Shown here: one piece after another, positions 7,730 to 16,044 of the stretch | Layout of the letters: every line of letters begins with the position of its first letter | Numbering within the stretch: position 1 is the stretch's first letter | NCBI GenBank assembly: GCA_041596215.1 | Contig: JBFHIZ010000042.1 | Coordinates: 1 to 16,744 of the forward strand | Source of the DNA: JBFHIZ01 sp041596215 | GTDB taxonomy: Bacteria; Bacillota; Clostridia; Lachnospirales; Lachnospiraceae | Length of the DNA stretch: 16,744 bases | Reading direction: 5' to 3' | Notes under the pieces: model-generated | Seen by the model: only the letters and a program-made list of their open reading frames with translations | The model's database searches: none | What the model was told of the DNA's origin: nothing | Translations under genes and position numbers: made by a program

Positions 7730-7816
7730 TCTATTTTTCGGTTTACCTAATTGTAAGAGTGTATAAATAATGTTAAACTTATATTGTCACAAAAATGGGT
7801 AGAAGGAGACGACACA

Positions 7817-9520
7817 ATGAGAAGACATGTTAGCGCTAAAATTCTCATGATTGCAATCATAATCTTTATTTTAGCAATTGGTTGCATTTATGTGGAAGAA
7901 CAAATTTCTAATGAAATGGGGGAAACGGCAGATATTATCGTTTCAGAAAGCTTATCAACAGTTGAATTAATGGGAGATATTTCAAAGGATTTGGAAAGCT
8001 TACAAAAAGAAATCGAATTAGATCGTTATGCAGAGGGGGAAAATAAGGAAGCCATTGCCAATAATATGGGAGTGGAAATTCAAAGGTTGGATGAAAATTT
8101 AATTTTATTAAATAAAAAATTTGAGGATTTGGAGAATGAAGAACTAGATTCTGCTAGAAAGAACTTTGTTTCTGCTTACTATAAATATGCAGAAATTATA
8201 AGTGCATTTCGAAATCAAAAGGAAATTCAAGAGGATTATACGAAAGAAGTTATTCGAAATTTAGACACAACGTATGCAGAATTGAATGCCGTAATACTTG
8301 AACTTGCAATTGAAAAGCAAAGTGTTGCTGGAGAGACTTATGAAGTGGGTTTAAAGACAGGGTACAGTATTATTTTGGTATTAGTTGGATTTATTCTTGT
8401 TTCGATTGTTATTGTTGAATTGTTTATCGTATTACCAATTAAAAGGGCAAATAAACAATTAACAGCAATTACAAAAGGAATTGCTGCAGGTGAAGGTGAT
8501 TTGACAAAACGAATTCAATGTAAATCGAAAGATGAAATTGGTCATTTGGTAAATGGAATCAATCAGTTTTTAGAAAAATTACAAGAAATCATGAATAAAA
8601 TCACGAATAATACATCAAAACTGGACCAATCGATCAATGAAATAAAAACAGAAATAATACATTCAGAAACAAATGTAAATGATATATCCGCAACGATGCA
8701 AGAAATATCTGCAAGTATGCAAGAAGTTACAGCAACAACAACAGAAGTAAATGAAGAGGTTAAAGAAGTATCTTCGGCAATTGAATCACTTTCAAAAATC
8801 ACAGAAGAAGGAAGAACACTGACGGAAGACATTAAAATGAAATCCGTAGTTATTTTGGAAGAAACAACAGAAAGTCAAAATCATACAAAAAATGTATTAA
8901 AAGAAATGGAAGAAATTCTTGTAAAATCAATTAAGAATAGTAAAAATGCGGAAAAAATAAAAAGCCTTACGGATAATATTTTAAATGTAGCAGGGCAAAC
9001 TAATTTACTCGCATTGAATGCATCAATAGAAGCAGCAAGAGCAGGAGATGCCGGAAAAGGGTTTTCTGTAGTTGCTGATGAAATTAGAGAATTAGCAGAA
9101 AATTCTAAAGTGGCAGCAAGTAATATAAAAGGAATCAGTGAGTTGGTTACTAAGTCCGTAGAATCACTTTCTTCGAATGCAGAGGAAATGCTTCAGTTTG
9201 TAGAGGAAAATGTAATTCATGATTACGAAGGATTTGCAGAAGCAACGGAAGAATATAATGATGGAGTTATCCAAATTACCACAGTAGTAGAAAAAATAGA
9301 ACAAAATATAATAAAATTAGAAGAAGAAATTAATAAAATGAATGACGGATTAGAAGGAATTGCTCTTACCGTTGAAGAAAGTGCAAAAGGCATAGAAAAT
9401 GTGTCGGAAAGCGCTGGAAATCTAGTAACCGCTATCACACAAATAAGTGACGAAGCAACAGAAAATCAAAATACTTCAGAAAAATTACGAAGTGAAGTTT
9501 CTGTGTTTCGTTACATATAG
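7817..9520 (+). CDS. Methyl-accepting chemotaxis protein (first of a tandem pair)
   Basis: The 567-residue receptor has the classic two-transmembrane layout: TM1 about 7-27, an extracytoplasmic helical sensor about 28-180, TM2 about 185-206, a HAMP linker about 207-260 and a long coiled-coil signalling hairpin. The tip that binds CheW and CheA is clear at 392-411, with GQTNLLALNASIEAARAG followed by GKGFSVVADEIRELAE. Heptad-like segments (ISATMQEISASMQEVTAT) flank it. No C-terminal CheR/CheB-docking pentapeptide is seen; it ends EVSVFRYI. ATG 7817 is chosen over a TTG at 7784 because AGGAG (7804-7808) sits 8 bases upstream and the protein then starts with a basic MRRH before TM1. The ligand cannot be told from the sequence. 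The next receptor begins 14 bases after its stop, so they form one operon. I found no convincing sigma-D or sigma-A promoter in the 87 bases upstream. Confidence 0.93.
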   Translation: MRRHVSAKILMIAIIIFILAIGCIYVEEQISNEMGETADIIVSESLSTVELMGDISKDLESLQKEIELDRYAEGENKEAIANNMGVEIQRLDENLILLNKKFEDLENEELDSARKNFVSAYYKYAEIISAFRNQKEIQEDYTKEVIRNLDTTYAELNAVILELAIEKQSVAGETYEVGLKTGYSIILVLVGFILVSIVIVELFIVLPIKRANKQLTAITKGIAAGEGDLTKRIQCKSKDEIGHLVNGINQFLEKLQEIMNKITNNTSKLDQSINEIKTEIIHSETNVNDISATMQEISASMQEVTATTTEVNEEVKEVSSAIESLSKITEEGRTLTEDIKMKSVVILEETTESQNHTKNVLKEMEEILVKSIKNSKNAEKIKSLTDNILNVAGQTNLLALNASIEAARAGDAGKGFSVVADEIRELAENSKVAASNIKGISELVTKSVESLSSNAEEMLQFVEENVIHDYEGFAEATEEYNDGVIQITTVVEKIEQNIIKLEEEINKMNDGLEGIALTVEESAKGIENVSESAGNLVTAITQISDEATENQNTSEKLRSEVSVFRYI

Positions 9521-9534
9521 AGAAGGGGGTTACT

Positions 9535-11214
9535 ATGAAAAAAACAATTAGAGTTCAGATAATCTGGATTATGGGCATGCTATTCCTTGTTGCATTTCTA
9601 AGTTCTTTAAATGGGATGTTAAGTACATCAAAAATATATGATGAAATTGTCAAAATTACAAATGAAAGTGTGCAAGGAAATATTACACTAGGTAATTTAA
9701 AAGGAAATACGGAAAAATTACAACGATACGTTGCACGATACATCAATAAATCGGGTGATTTTACAGAGACAATTGCTAGTATTCAAACAATTCGAGAAGA
9801 AATCAATGAGGAAGCAGATATCATTTATACACAAGTAGAAATTTCTGATATGACAGCGTTAAAAGCGATAACGGAAGAAATAAAAGAGGCAAATGAGGAA
9901 TATGTAAAATTATATAAATCAGGACTTACTTTAGATGAAATGGTAGAACCAGGGGAACGTTTACAAGAAGCAATGATTGAATTAGAACGGTTAATTGATG
10001 AGGATTCTACCGAAAGTATTTCGCAATTAAATATGCAAAATGAAAGTGCTAAATTTAAAGTGAATTTGTTCTATGCCATTGCTTTTATTGTGTTGGTTCT
10101 TGTTATTATTTTAATCAATCGAAAAATTTCTGCACCATTAAAAAAAGCAGATAAACAATTAAAAGAAATCATTCGGGAAATTAATGAAGGACATGGAGAT
10201 TTGTCCAAACGAATTTCTGTTAAATCAAAAGATGAAATTGGGAGCTTAGTAGAAGGAATTAATTCTACAATTATATTATTGGATGGAATTGTTAGTAAAA
10301 TGAAAGCTGGTTCTCAGAAGATTGATGTTTCGGTACAAGGGGTTGCAAAACAAGTAGTTGCGTCAGAAGGAACTGTCAATGATGTCTCTGCAACACTAGA
10401 AGAATTATCCGCTAGTATGGAAGAAATTGCAGCTACGGTAGAAGATTTAGATGAAAATGTGGAAGGCGTATTTACTTCAACTAAGAGTGTTTCAAGTGAG
10501 CTTAGTATTGGAAATATAGTTTCAAAGAAGAATAAAGAAAATTCTATCCGACTAAACAAAAAAGTAATTGGAGAAAAAGAACGTACCACAGAAATGTTAT
10601 TAATTATTCGAGAAGAATTAGAAAAAGCAATTGAAAACTCGAAAAATGCAGAGAGAATCAGTGGATTAACAAACGATATCTTAAGCATTGCTGGACAAAC
10701 AAATTTACTTGCATTAAATGCGTCGATTGAAGCTGCACGAGCTGGAGAAGCGGGAAGAGGATTTGCTGTTGTAGCGGATGAAATTCGAGTTTTGGCAGAA
10801 ACAAGTAGAGAAACAGCAAATAATATTCAAGAAATTAGTGAGATTGTAATACAAGCAGTATCCGAGTTAGCAAATGATTCGCAAAAGATGGTAGAATTTG
10901 TAAATGAAGAAGTATTAAAAGAATATGATAAAATAAGTAAAACAACAGATAATTATGCGATTGATTCCGAAAGAATTCAGTCGATTATTGAAAAAATTGC
11001 AAAGGATACCGAAATTGTAGAAAAAGAAATTGCAAAAATTAATGAAAATGTGGATGGCATTACAATTACGGTTGAGGAATGTGCAAAAGGAGTTACTGTG
11101 GTAGCTGAGAGTTCAAGTGAAATGGTTAGTGCAGTTTCTGTAATTGGTGAGAGTGCTTCAAATAATCAAAAAGTGGCAAAAGACTTATTGGATGAAGTTT
11201 CTGTATTTATATAA
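9535..11214 (+). CDS. Methyl-accepting chemotaxis protein (second of a tandem pair)
   Basis: The 559-residue receptor is a paralogue of its upstream neighbour: TM1 about 7-27, a helical sensor about 28-175, TM2 about 177-194, HAMP about 195-250 and a signalling hairpin with its tip at 386-405 (GQTNLLALNASIEAARAG, then GRGFAVVADEIRVLAE). By hand alignment the stretch from SASM to the tip is 95 residues in both receptors with no gap. The sensor domains differ much more, so they probably bind different ligands or share signalling teams. It ends EVSVFI with no docking pentapeptide. GGGGG with a 5-base spacer precedes ATG 9535. Residues around 300-330 (ELSIGNIVSKKNKENSIRLN) depart from the usual coiled-coil pattern without breaking the frame. 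A hairpin follows at 11235-11268. Confidence 0.93.
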   Translation: MKKTIRVQIIWIMGMLFLVAFLSSLNGMLSTSKIYDEIVKITNESVQGNITLGNLKGNTEKLQRYVARYINKSGDFTETIASIQTIREEINEEADIIYTQVEISDMTALKAITEEIKEANEEYVKLYKSGLTLDEMVEPGERLQEAMIELERLIDEDSTESISQLNMQNESAKFKVNLFYAIAFIVLVLVIILINRKISAPLKKADKQLKEIIREINEGHGDLSKRISVKSKDEIGSLVEGINSTIILLDGIVSKMKAGSQKIDVSVQGVAKQVVASEGTVNDVSATLEELSASMEEIAATVEDLDENVEGVFTSTKSVSSELSIGNIVSKKNKENSIRLNKKVIGEKERTTEMLLIIREELEKAIENSKNAERISGLTNDILSIAGQTNLLALNASIEAARAGEAGRGFAVVADEIRVLAETSRETANNIQEISEIVIQAVSELANDSQKMVEFVNEEVLKEYDKISKTTDNYAIDSERIQSIIEKIAKDTEIVEKEIAKINENVDGITITVEECAKGVTVVAESSSEMVSAVSVIGESASNNQKVAKDLLDEVSVFI

Positions 11215-11234
11215 GAGAACAGATTAATGTTATA

Positions 11235-11268
11235 AAAACTCCCAAACCGAATTTTGTTTGGGAGTTTT
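11235..11268 (+). terminator. Hairpin, probable intrinsic terminator after the chemoreceptor pair
   Basis: AAAACTCCCAAAC (11235-11247) and GTTTGGGAGTTTT (11256-11268) are perfect 13-base complements around an 8-base loop. The T tract is short (TTTT, then GTT), so termination may be partial. The right arm ends only 3 bases before the tatD ribosome-binding site, so readthrough into tatD is plausible. Confidence 0.75.
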
Positions 11269-11281
11269 GTTAGGAGGAATA

Positions 11282-12055
11282 ATGATTTTTGATACACATG
11301 CGCATTATGATGATGAGGCATTTGCGGACGACCGCGAAGAAATACTTAATGGATTATTTGCGAAACAGGTAGAAACCGTTGTGAATATTGGAGCTTCTAT
11401 TTTAAGTAGTAAGGAATCGATAGAACTTACCAAAAAACATGCCTTTATTTATGCAGCGATTGGCGTTCACCCAGAATCGATTGATGAGTTGTCAGAGGAG
11501 GGAATCCTTTGGCTAAAAGAACAAGCTTTTGAAAGTAAAGTTGTTGCAATTGGAGAAATTGGTTTGGATTATTTTTGGAATAAGGAAAATAAAGAGCTAC
11601 AAGAAAAATGGTTTCGAGAACAAATAGCAATTGCAAGGGATAGAAAATTACCAATGGTAATCCATTCAAGAGATGCAGCTGCGGATACCATACGTATTTT
11701 AAAAGAAGAACAGGCGGAGAAAATCGGTGGTATTATTCATTGTTATTCATACTCGAAAGAAATGATGAAGGAATATCTAGATCTTGGATTCTATTTCGGA
11801 ATCGGAGGGGTTTTAACATTTAAAAATGCAAAAAAACTAAAGGAAGTGGTAGAAGTATTGCCAATGGAAAAAATACTTTTAGAAACGGATGCACCTTATT
11901 TATCACCCGAACCATTTCGAGGGAAAAGAAATACCTCTGAAAATTTAATTTATGTAGCAAAAGAAATAGCAAAATCAAAAAATATTTCGTACGAAGAAGT
12001 AATTTCGATTACAAATGAAAATGCGCATAAAATATATCAAATAGAAAGGGAATAG
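11282..12055 (+). CDS. tatD: TatD-family metal-dependent hydrolase (putative DNase)
   Basis: The 257-residue TIM-barrel hydrolase carries the full set of family metal ligands: HAH (His6, His8) after the first strand, GEIGLDYFW with Glu92, VIHSRDA with His128, IHCYS with His153, and ETDAPYLSPEPFRGKRN with Asp203. Family members are cytoplasmic enzymes with metal-dependent nuclease activity, some with 3'-5' exonuclease or D-aminoacyl-tRNA-related activity, so the exact substrate is not certain. ATG 11282 has AGGAGG (11272-11277) four bases upstream; an in-frame TTG at 11258 lies inside the terminator hairpin and is rejected. Its stop codon is directly followed by the rsmA ATG, indicating translational coupling. 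A ribonuclease M5 gene (rnmV), often found between these two in Firmicutes, is absent here. Confidence 0.94.
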   Translation: MIFDTHAHYDDEAFADDREEILNGLFAKQVETVVNIGASILSSKESIELTKKHAFIYAAIGVHPESIDELSEEGILWLKEQAFESKVVAIGEIGLDYFWNKENKELQEKWFREQIAIARDRKLPMVIHSRDAAADTIRILKEEQAEKIGGIIHCYSYSKEMMKEYLDLGFYFGIGGVLTFKNAKKLKEVVEVLPMEKILLETDAPYLSPEPFRGKRNTSENLIYVAKEIAKSKNISYEEVISITNENAHKIYQIERE

Positions 12056-12946
12056 ATGACAAAACTTGGAACACCAATGAAAACAATGGAAATATTAAAA
12101 AAGAATAAGTTTACCTTTCAAAAAAAATATGGACAAAATTTTTTAATAGATATGAATATTTTAGAGGGTATTGTGGATAATGCAAAGATTACAAAGGAAG
12201 ATTGTGTATTGGAGATTGGCCCAGGAATTGGATCAATGACACAAGTTTTAGCAGAAACTGCAAAAAAAGTAATTGCGGTTGAGATTGATCCAGTGTTAAT
12301 TCCTATTTTACAAGAAACATTATCGGACTATACAAATGTAAAAATTATACATGCTGATATTTTAAAACTTGACATTCAAAAATTAATTGAAGAAGAAAAT
12401 GATGGAAAGCCAATAAAAGTAGTTGCAAATTTACCGTATTATATTACAACACCAATTATTATGGGATTATTCGAAAAAGATATTTTATTAGATAGTATTA
12501 CCGTAATGGTACAAAAAGAAGTAGCACAGAGAATGCAAGTAGGACCAGGAACCAAGGATTATGGAGCCCTATCCTTGGCAGTACAATTTTATGCAAAACC
12601 AGAAATTGTGATGGAGGTTTCACCAAGTTGCTTTGTTCCAAAACCAAACGTGGGTTCTGCAGTAATTCGATTGGAACGATATGAAAATAAAGGTGCAAGC
12701 GTAAAGGATGAAAAATATATGTTTGCCATTATCAGAGCATCGTTTAATCAGAGAAGAAAAACCTTGGTAAATGGTCTCGCAAATGCTGGTAACTTAGGAA
12801 TTAATAAAGAAGATATATATGAAGTATTAGAAACCATGGGGTTATCTCCCACGGTTCGAGGAGAAACCTTTACATTAGAAACGTTTGCAAAATTTAGTGA
12901 TTTCTTGTTAGAAAAAAAAGAAAAACGTAGTAAGATGGAAAAATAA
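12056..12946 (+). CDS. rsmA: 16S rRNA (adenine1518-N6/adenine1519-N6)-dimethyltransferase
   Basis: The 296-residue protein is a KsgA/RsmA enzyme that dimethylates two adjacent adenines near the 3' end of 16S rRNA during late 30S assembly. It shows KKYGQNFLID, SAM motif I LEIGPGIGSMT (52-62), VEIDPVL (motif II), HADIL, catalytic motif IV VANLPYYIT with Asn125-Tyr129, and the C-terminal features SPSCFVPKPNVGSAVIRLER and FNQRRKTL. Length and order match the family. The ATG abuts the tatD stop with no spacing, and its weak AAAGGGA site lies within the end of tatD. An internal ATG at 12077 would remove seven N-terminal residues and cannot be excluded. A very strong terminator follows. Loss of this enzyme is known to cause kasugamycin resistance in other bacteria. 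Confidence 0.97.
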   Translation: MTKLGTPMKTMEILKKNKFTFQKKYGQNFLIDMNILEGIVDNAKITKEDCVLEIGPGIGSMTQVLAETAKKVIAVEIDPVLIPILQETLSDYTNVKIIHADILKLDIQKLIEEENDGKPIKVVANLPYYITTPIIMGLFEKDILLDSITVMVQKEVAQRMQVGPGTKDYGALSLAVQFYAKPEIVMEVSPSCFVPKPNVGSAVIRLERYENKGASVKDEKYMFAIIRASFNQRRKTLVNGLANAGNLGINKEDIYEVLETMGLSPTVRGETFTLETFAKFSDFLLEKKEKRSKMEK

Positions 12947-12974
12947 TGAGAATAAATATATAGCATAGTGTTTT

Positions 12975-13013
12975 AAAAAAAGACCCGTAAATGATTTTTA
13001 CGGGTCTTTTTTT
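12975..13013. terminator. Bidirectional intrinsic terminator between convergent units
   Basis: A perfect 17-base inverted repeat (12975-12991 and 12997-13013) surrounds the 5-base loop TGATT. The stem core is GACCCGTAAA/TTTACGGGTC with a seven-base A run on one side and a T run on the other, so it can stop transcription in both directions. It sits 28 bases after rsmA and 9 bases beyond the stop of the minus-strand permease gene. Confidence 0.95.
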
Positions 13014-13022
13014 GAAAATGTG

Positions 13023-15155
13023 TTACTCGGAAGGAATAAGAAAATCGGGTAAATCCCCAAAATAATTGTAATGTGAATGTTGAAGTTCCGTTTCGTGTAT
13101 CGTGCCAACTTTAGGATAAAGATAAATCTCAACACGGTATTTTTTATAATTATAGTTTGAGATAGAATAATTGGTAACTAACGGATAGTAGTCTAAACTA
13201 GAAGACCGTAAATGAGGAAGAATACATGCAATTTCATCAGAATTATGGACGGTTAGATATATAGATTCTATGGCATAGTCTTCTTTCTCGACAACATAGG
13301 ATTGGTCCACATTTCCAATTTCCGTTAATGACTCAGGAATTACTGGTTCAAGCGGATACAAATAAAAATCAATTTGTTTGATTTCTGAAGCATCCAAAGT
13401 CAAATCATTGGTAAGATTATACAAGGTTAATAAAGAAAGAGAAGATGAAAAATTGGAATAGATTGGTAAGATGAAATTATCACCATGTGTATTTTCAAAA
13501 ATCCATTGTGCAAGAGGAATACCAAGTACATTATCAACATAAGAGAAGTTAGATAGATCGTGATAATAAGCTTCTAATAATTCCTCCTTTTTATCTTTTG
13601 AAATATGAATATCATAGGTACCATTTGAAAAATATACTTCCGAATCTTTGTGCTCAGAAACGTAAGAAGCAATTCGGTTTTTTGTATAAAGCATATAATC
13701 TTCGGATTCATAAATTGCAGTAAGCTCATCTTCTATACTTAATAAATCAACAGAATATTTTCGATAAATGGTACGCCCATTTTCAAGTTCAAAACAGATA
13801 GTGTAGGGATATAAAGCTGAGCCATCGAGGTCAGACTGGAGATCATTATTTTCCTCTTCTAGTGCCGTTTTTGCGATTTGTATAAAAGGTGTAACATCAG
13901 ATGATCCTTTTGCAGATACTTTTTCAATAACATCAAACCAAGATGAATAACTATAATCATAATAAACATCTTCAACATTTCCAATTTGAGGAAGACAATA
14001 GGATGAAATACTTGCTTGAACAATTTTGCTTTCTTCAGGAATATATGTGTCGATTCCCAAAAAATCTTGTGAAATAATGAAAAAGTAAAGAAGGGAAAAG
14101 CCTATGCTGATTACAAACGTATACCATTTTTTAAATAAAGCTTTAATATCAAATTCATAAATAATATTAATAAGACAAAAAGAAATGGCAGCACCAAGAA
14201 AAATACCGAAAATTGCCATGCCAAACTTATCATAAGAGAGACTATAGAAAAAAAGTCCACTTGCAAGAGAAGCAAGTATTTGAAGACAAATACTAATTAC
14301 GGATTTTGTTTTTTTGAAAGATAGTGCACAGTCCGTAGCTTCATTTGGTCGCTTTCGATATAAAACAAAGGCAGTAATAAAGAAAAGAATGCAAAATGCA
14401 AGCAACCAAAAGGTATTAACAAGATAAAATGAAGTTGGTAGCACATAGTCTATATTATTTCTCGAAAGATAGTCGACAAGCTTCAGATACGGATAGATTG
14501 GAGATGAATAAAGTGTATCCAGTTCTTGTGTAAATAAGTGAGTATAAAAAGAATTAAGATATCCATAATGAAGTAATCTAGCAAAGATTTCATATAAAGA
14601 AAAGACCCCAAGTGCCAAGAAACTAACAATAATATGCCCAGTCATCATGACTGCAATACAACTTAATTCATATATGGCAAGAAATAATAAGGTGTTTAAT
14701 GAAAAAGAAAAAAAGAAATCTTCGATTAACTTAGGGGAAGATAAGCCGCCTGAAGTACCAATGAGAAGTCCTAAAATTCCGGTTATTAGATAAAAGCTTA
14801 TAAAAGTAAGAATGCTGGTAACCTGAATGGCTAGAAATCTTCTTTTGGTAGAAAGAGGAACACTTATATATAAATCCATCTTTTTTTTGCTAAATAAATA
14901 AGAGTATCCTTGAAAAGCAAAAAGAATGGCCAATATGGTAATAAAGAATAAAAAAGCTCCATTGTATGACATTAAAGAATGAAAATCTGAAATTTTTGAT
15001 TTCAAATTATTTCTTGTAATATCAATTTGATTCACAATAATAACCGGTATAATAATGTATGAAATAAAAAAGAATAAACCCATAAGTAGGGTAGCCCAGG
15101 TGCGTCTTTTAAAATTTTCTCTACAATTATTCAAAAATGATGTGTTTGATGTCAT
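13023..15155 (-). CDS. Large ABC-2-like permease with a long C-terminal non-membrane domain (resembles the DUF6449 type)
   Basis: The 710-residue protein has about nine predicted membrane segments in residues 20-365 (roughly 21-41, 67-86, 108-133, 150-172, 174-196, 244-266, 285-305, 311-332 and 344-362). A cytoplasmic loop MDLYISVPLSTKRRF (93-107) is typical of ABC-2 permeases. Residues about 370-710 are hydrophilic, rich in Tyr, Ser, Asp and Glu, and form a separate domain with no membrane span. I place the family from memory as DUF6449-like and have not verified it. It is the last gene of a gntR-ATPase-permease operon and overlaps the ATPase by 29 bases. ATG 15155 is preferred over the TTG at 15161 because GGAGG lies 9 bases upstream of the ATG but only 3 from the TTG. 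The substrate is unknown; relatives of such operons respond to cell-envelope stress. Confidence 0.8.
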   Translation of the reverse strand: MTSNTSFLNNCRENFKRRTWATLLMGLFFFISYIIIPVIIVNQIDITRNNLKSKISDFHSLMSYNGAFLFFITILAILFAFQGYSYLFSKKKMDLYISVPLSTKRRFLAIQVTSILTFISFYLITGILGLLIGTSGGLSSPKLIEDFFFSFSLNTLLFLAIYELSCIAVMMTGHIIVSFLALGVFSLYEIFARLLHYGYLNSFYTHLFTQELDTLYSSPIYPYLKLVDYLSRNNIDYVLPTSFYLVNTFWLLAFCILFFITAFVLYRKRPNEATDCALSFKKTKSVISICLQILASLASGLFFYSLSYDKFGMAIFGIFLGAAISFCLINIIYEFDIKALFKKWYTFVISIGFSLLYFFIISQDFLGIDTYIPEESKIVQASISSYCLPQIGNVEDVYYDYSYSSWFDVIEKVSAKGSSDVTPFIQIAKTALEEENNDLQSDLDGSALYPYTICFELENGRTIYRKYSVDLLSIEDELTAIYESEDYMLYTKNRIASYVSEHKDSEVYFSNGTYDIHISKDKKEELLEAYYHDLSNFSYVDNVLGIPLAQWIFENTHGDNFILPIYSNFSSSLSLLTLYNLTNDLTLDASEIKQIDFYLYPLEPVIPESLTEIGNVDQSYVVEKEDYAIESIYLTVHNSDEIACILPHLRSSSLDYYPLVTNYSISNYNYKKYRVEIYLYPKVGTIHETELQHSHYNYFGDLPDFLIPSE

Positions 15156-16044
15156 AACCAACTTCCTCCGTTTCGTTAATAAATATTTCTTCTAAAGATA
15201 AAGGTATGATTTCAAAGTAAACTAAAGAACTGTTTATAAAAGCTTGCTCTACTTTTTCTTTTGTCTCGCGAAGAGTGATGGTAAATAATTTGCCACGAGT
15301 TTCTATTTTAAGAACATGTAAATCTTTTGTAATTTCTTGAATTTGTTCTTTAGAATCGGCAACACACTGCATTTTTTGCATATTCATTTTCATTTCCACC
15401 AAATCTTTTGAAAACAAAATTCCACCTTTATGCAAAAGACCTACAATATCACAAATATCTTCTAATTCACGCAAATTATGAGATGCAATAATTGGTGTAA
15501 GACCTCTACTTTCCATCTCACCTGCAAGAATAGATTTGATTCCCTGACGCATGACAGGGTCCAAGCCATCAAAGGTTTCATCACAATATAAGTAGTCAGT
15601 ATTTGCACATATGCCTAATAATAAGGATAATTGTTTTTTCATGCCTTTTGAAAACGTGTTGATTTTTCGCGTCTTTTTCAAATCGAATTTTTCCAAAAAC
15701 TCATAAAAACGCGTTTGTTGAAAATTTTTATAAACAGAAGAATAATAACGTTCCATGTCTGTTGGTGTTGCATTTCGAAAAAAATAAGAATCATCAGAAA
15801 TGAAAAAAATACGTTCTTTTATGAAAGCATTATCATAAATATCCTCTCCGTTAATAAGTACGTTGCCCGAGGTTGGTTTATAAACACCAGCCATAATGCG
15901 AAGTAAGGTGCTTTTTCCAGCACCATTTGTTCCGATTAAACCAAAAATACATCCACTAGGAATCGTAAATGTAATATTGTTTACTGCAATAATATCCTCA
16001 AAATTTTTAAAAACATTAACAATTTCTATTTTGTCCCCACTCAT
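15127..16044 (-). CDS. ABC transporter ATP-binding protein (YtrB/BcrA-like)
   Basis: The 305-residue cytoplasmic ATPase has Walker A GTNGAGKST (38-46), a signature motif of the FSKGMKKQ type (131-138) in place of LSGGQ, Walker B YLYCDE with Glu156, the D-loop after it, and the switch His189 in ASHN. The Q-loop position reads ISDDSYFF, with no obvious glutamine, which is seen in some drug-export and YtrB-like ATPases. The 100-residue C-terminal tail probably contacts the permease. Its ATG overlaps the gntR stop as ATGA, showing translational coupling, and AAGGAGA (16051-16057 on the complement) sits 6 bases upstream. Its 3' end overlaps the permease gene. It energises the permease downstream; export or a signalling role are both possible. 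Confidence 0.92.
   Translation of the reverse strand: MSGDKIEIVNVFKNFEDIIAVNNITFTIPSGCIFGLIGTNGAGKSTLLRIMAGVYKPTSGNVLINGEDIYDNAFIKERIFFISDDSYFFRNATPTDMERYYSSVYKNFQQTRFYEFLEKFDLKKTRKINTFSKGMKKQLSLLLGICANTDYLYCDETFDGLDPVMRQGIKSILAGEMESRGLTPIIASHNLRELEDICDIVGLLHKGGILFSKDLVEMKMNMQKMQCVADSKEQIQEITKDLHVLKIETRGKLFTITLRETKEKVEQAFINSSLVYFEIIPLSLEEIFINETEEVGYDIKHIIFE
15165..15169 (-). promoter_or_regulatory. Ribosome-binding site that sets the permease start
   Basis: GGAGG on the minus strand lies inside the end of the ATPase gene, 9 bases before ATG 15155 and only 3 before the in-frame TTG at 15161. The spacing supports the ATG. Confidence 0.7.

Noticed and set aside
7730..7816. Search for a sigma-D (flagellar) or sigma-A promoter and a terminator between nrdJ and the first chemoreceptor
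   Set aside because: No GCCGATAT-like -10 with a TAAA -35 at proper spacing, no good sigma-A pair and no stable hairpin with a T tract. The region is left unassigned; readthrough from nrdJ is possible.
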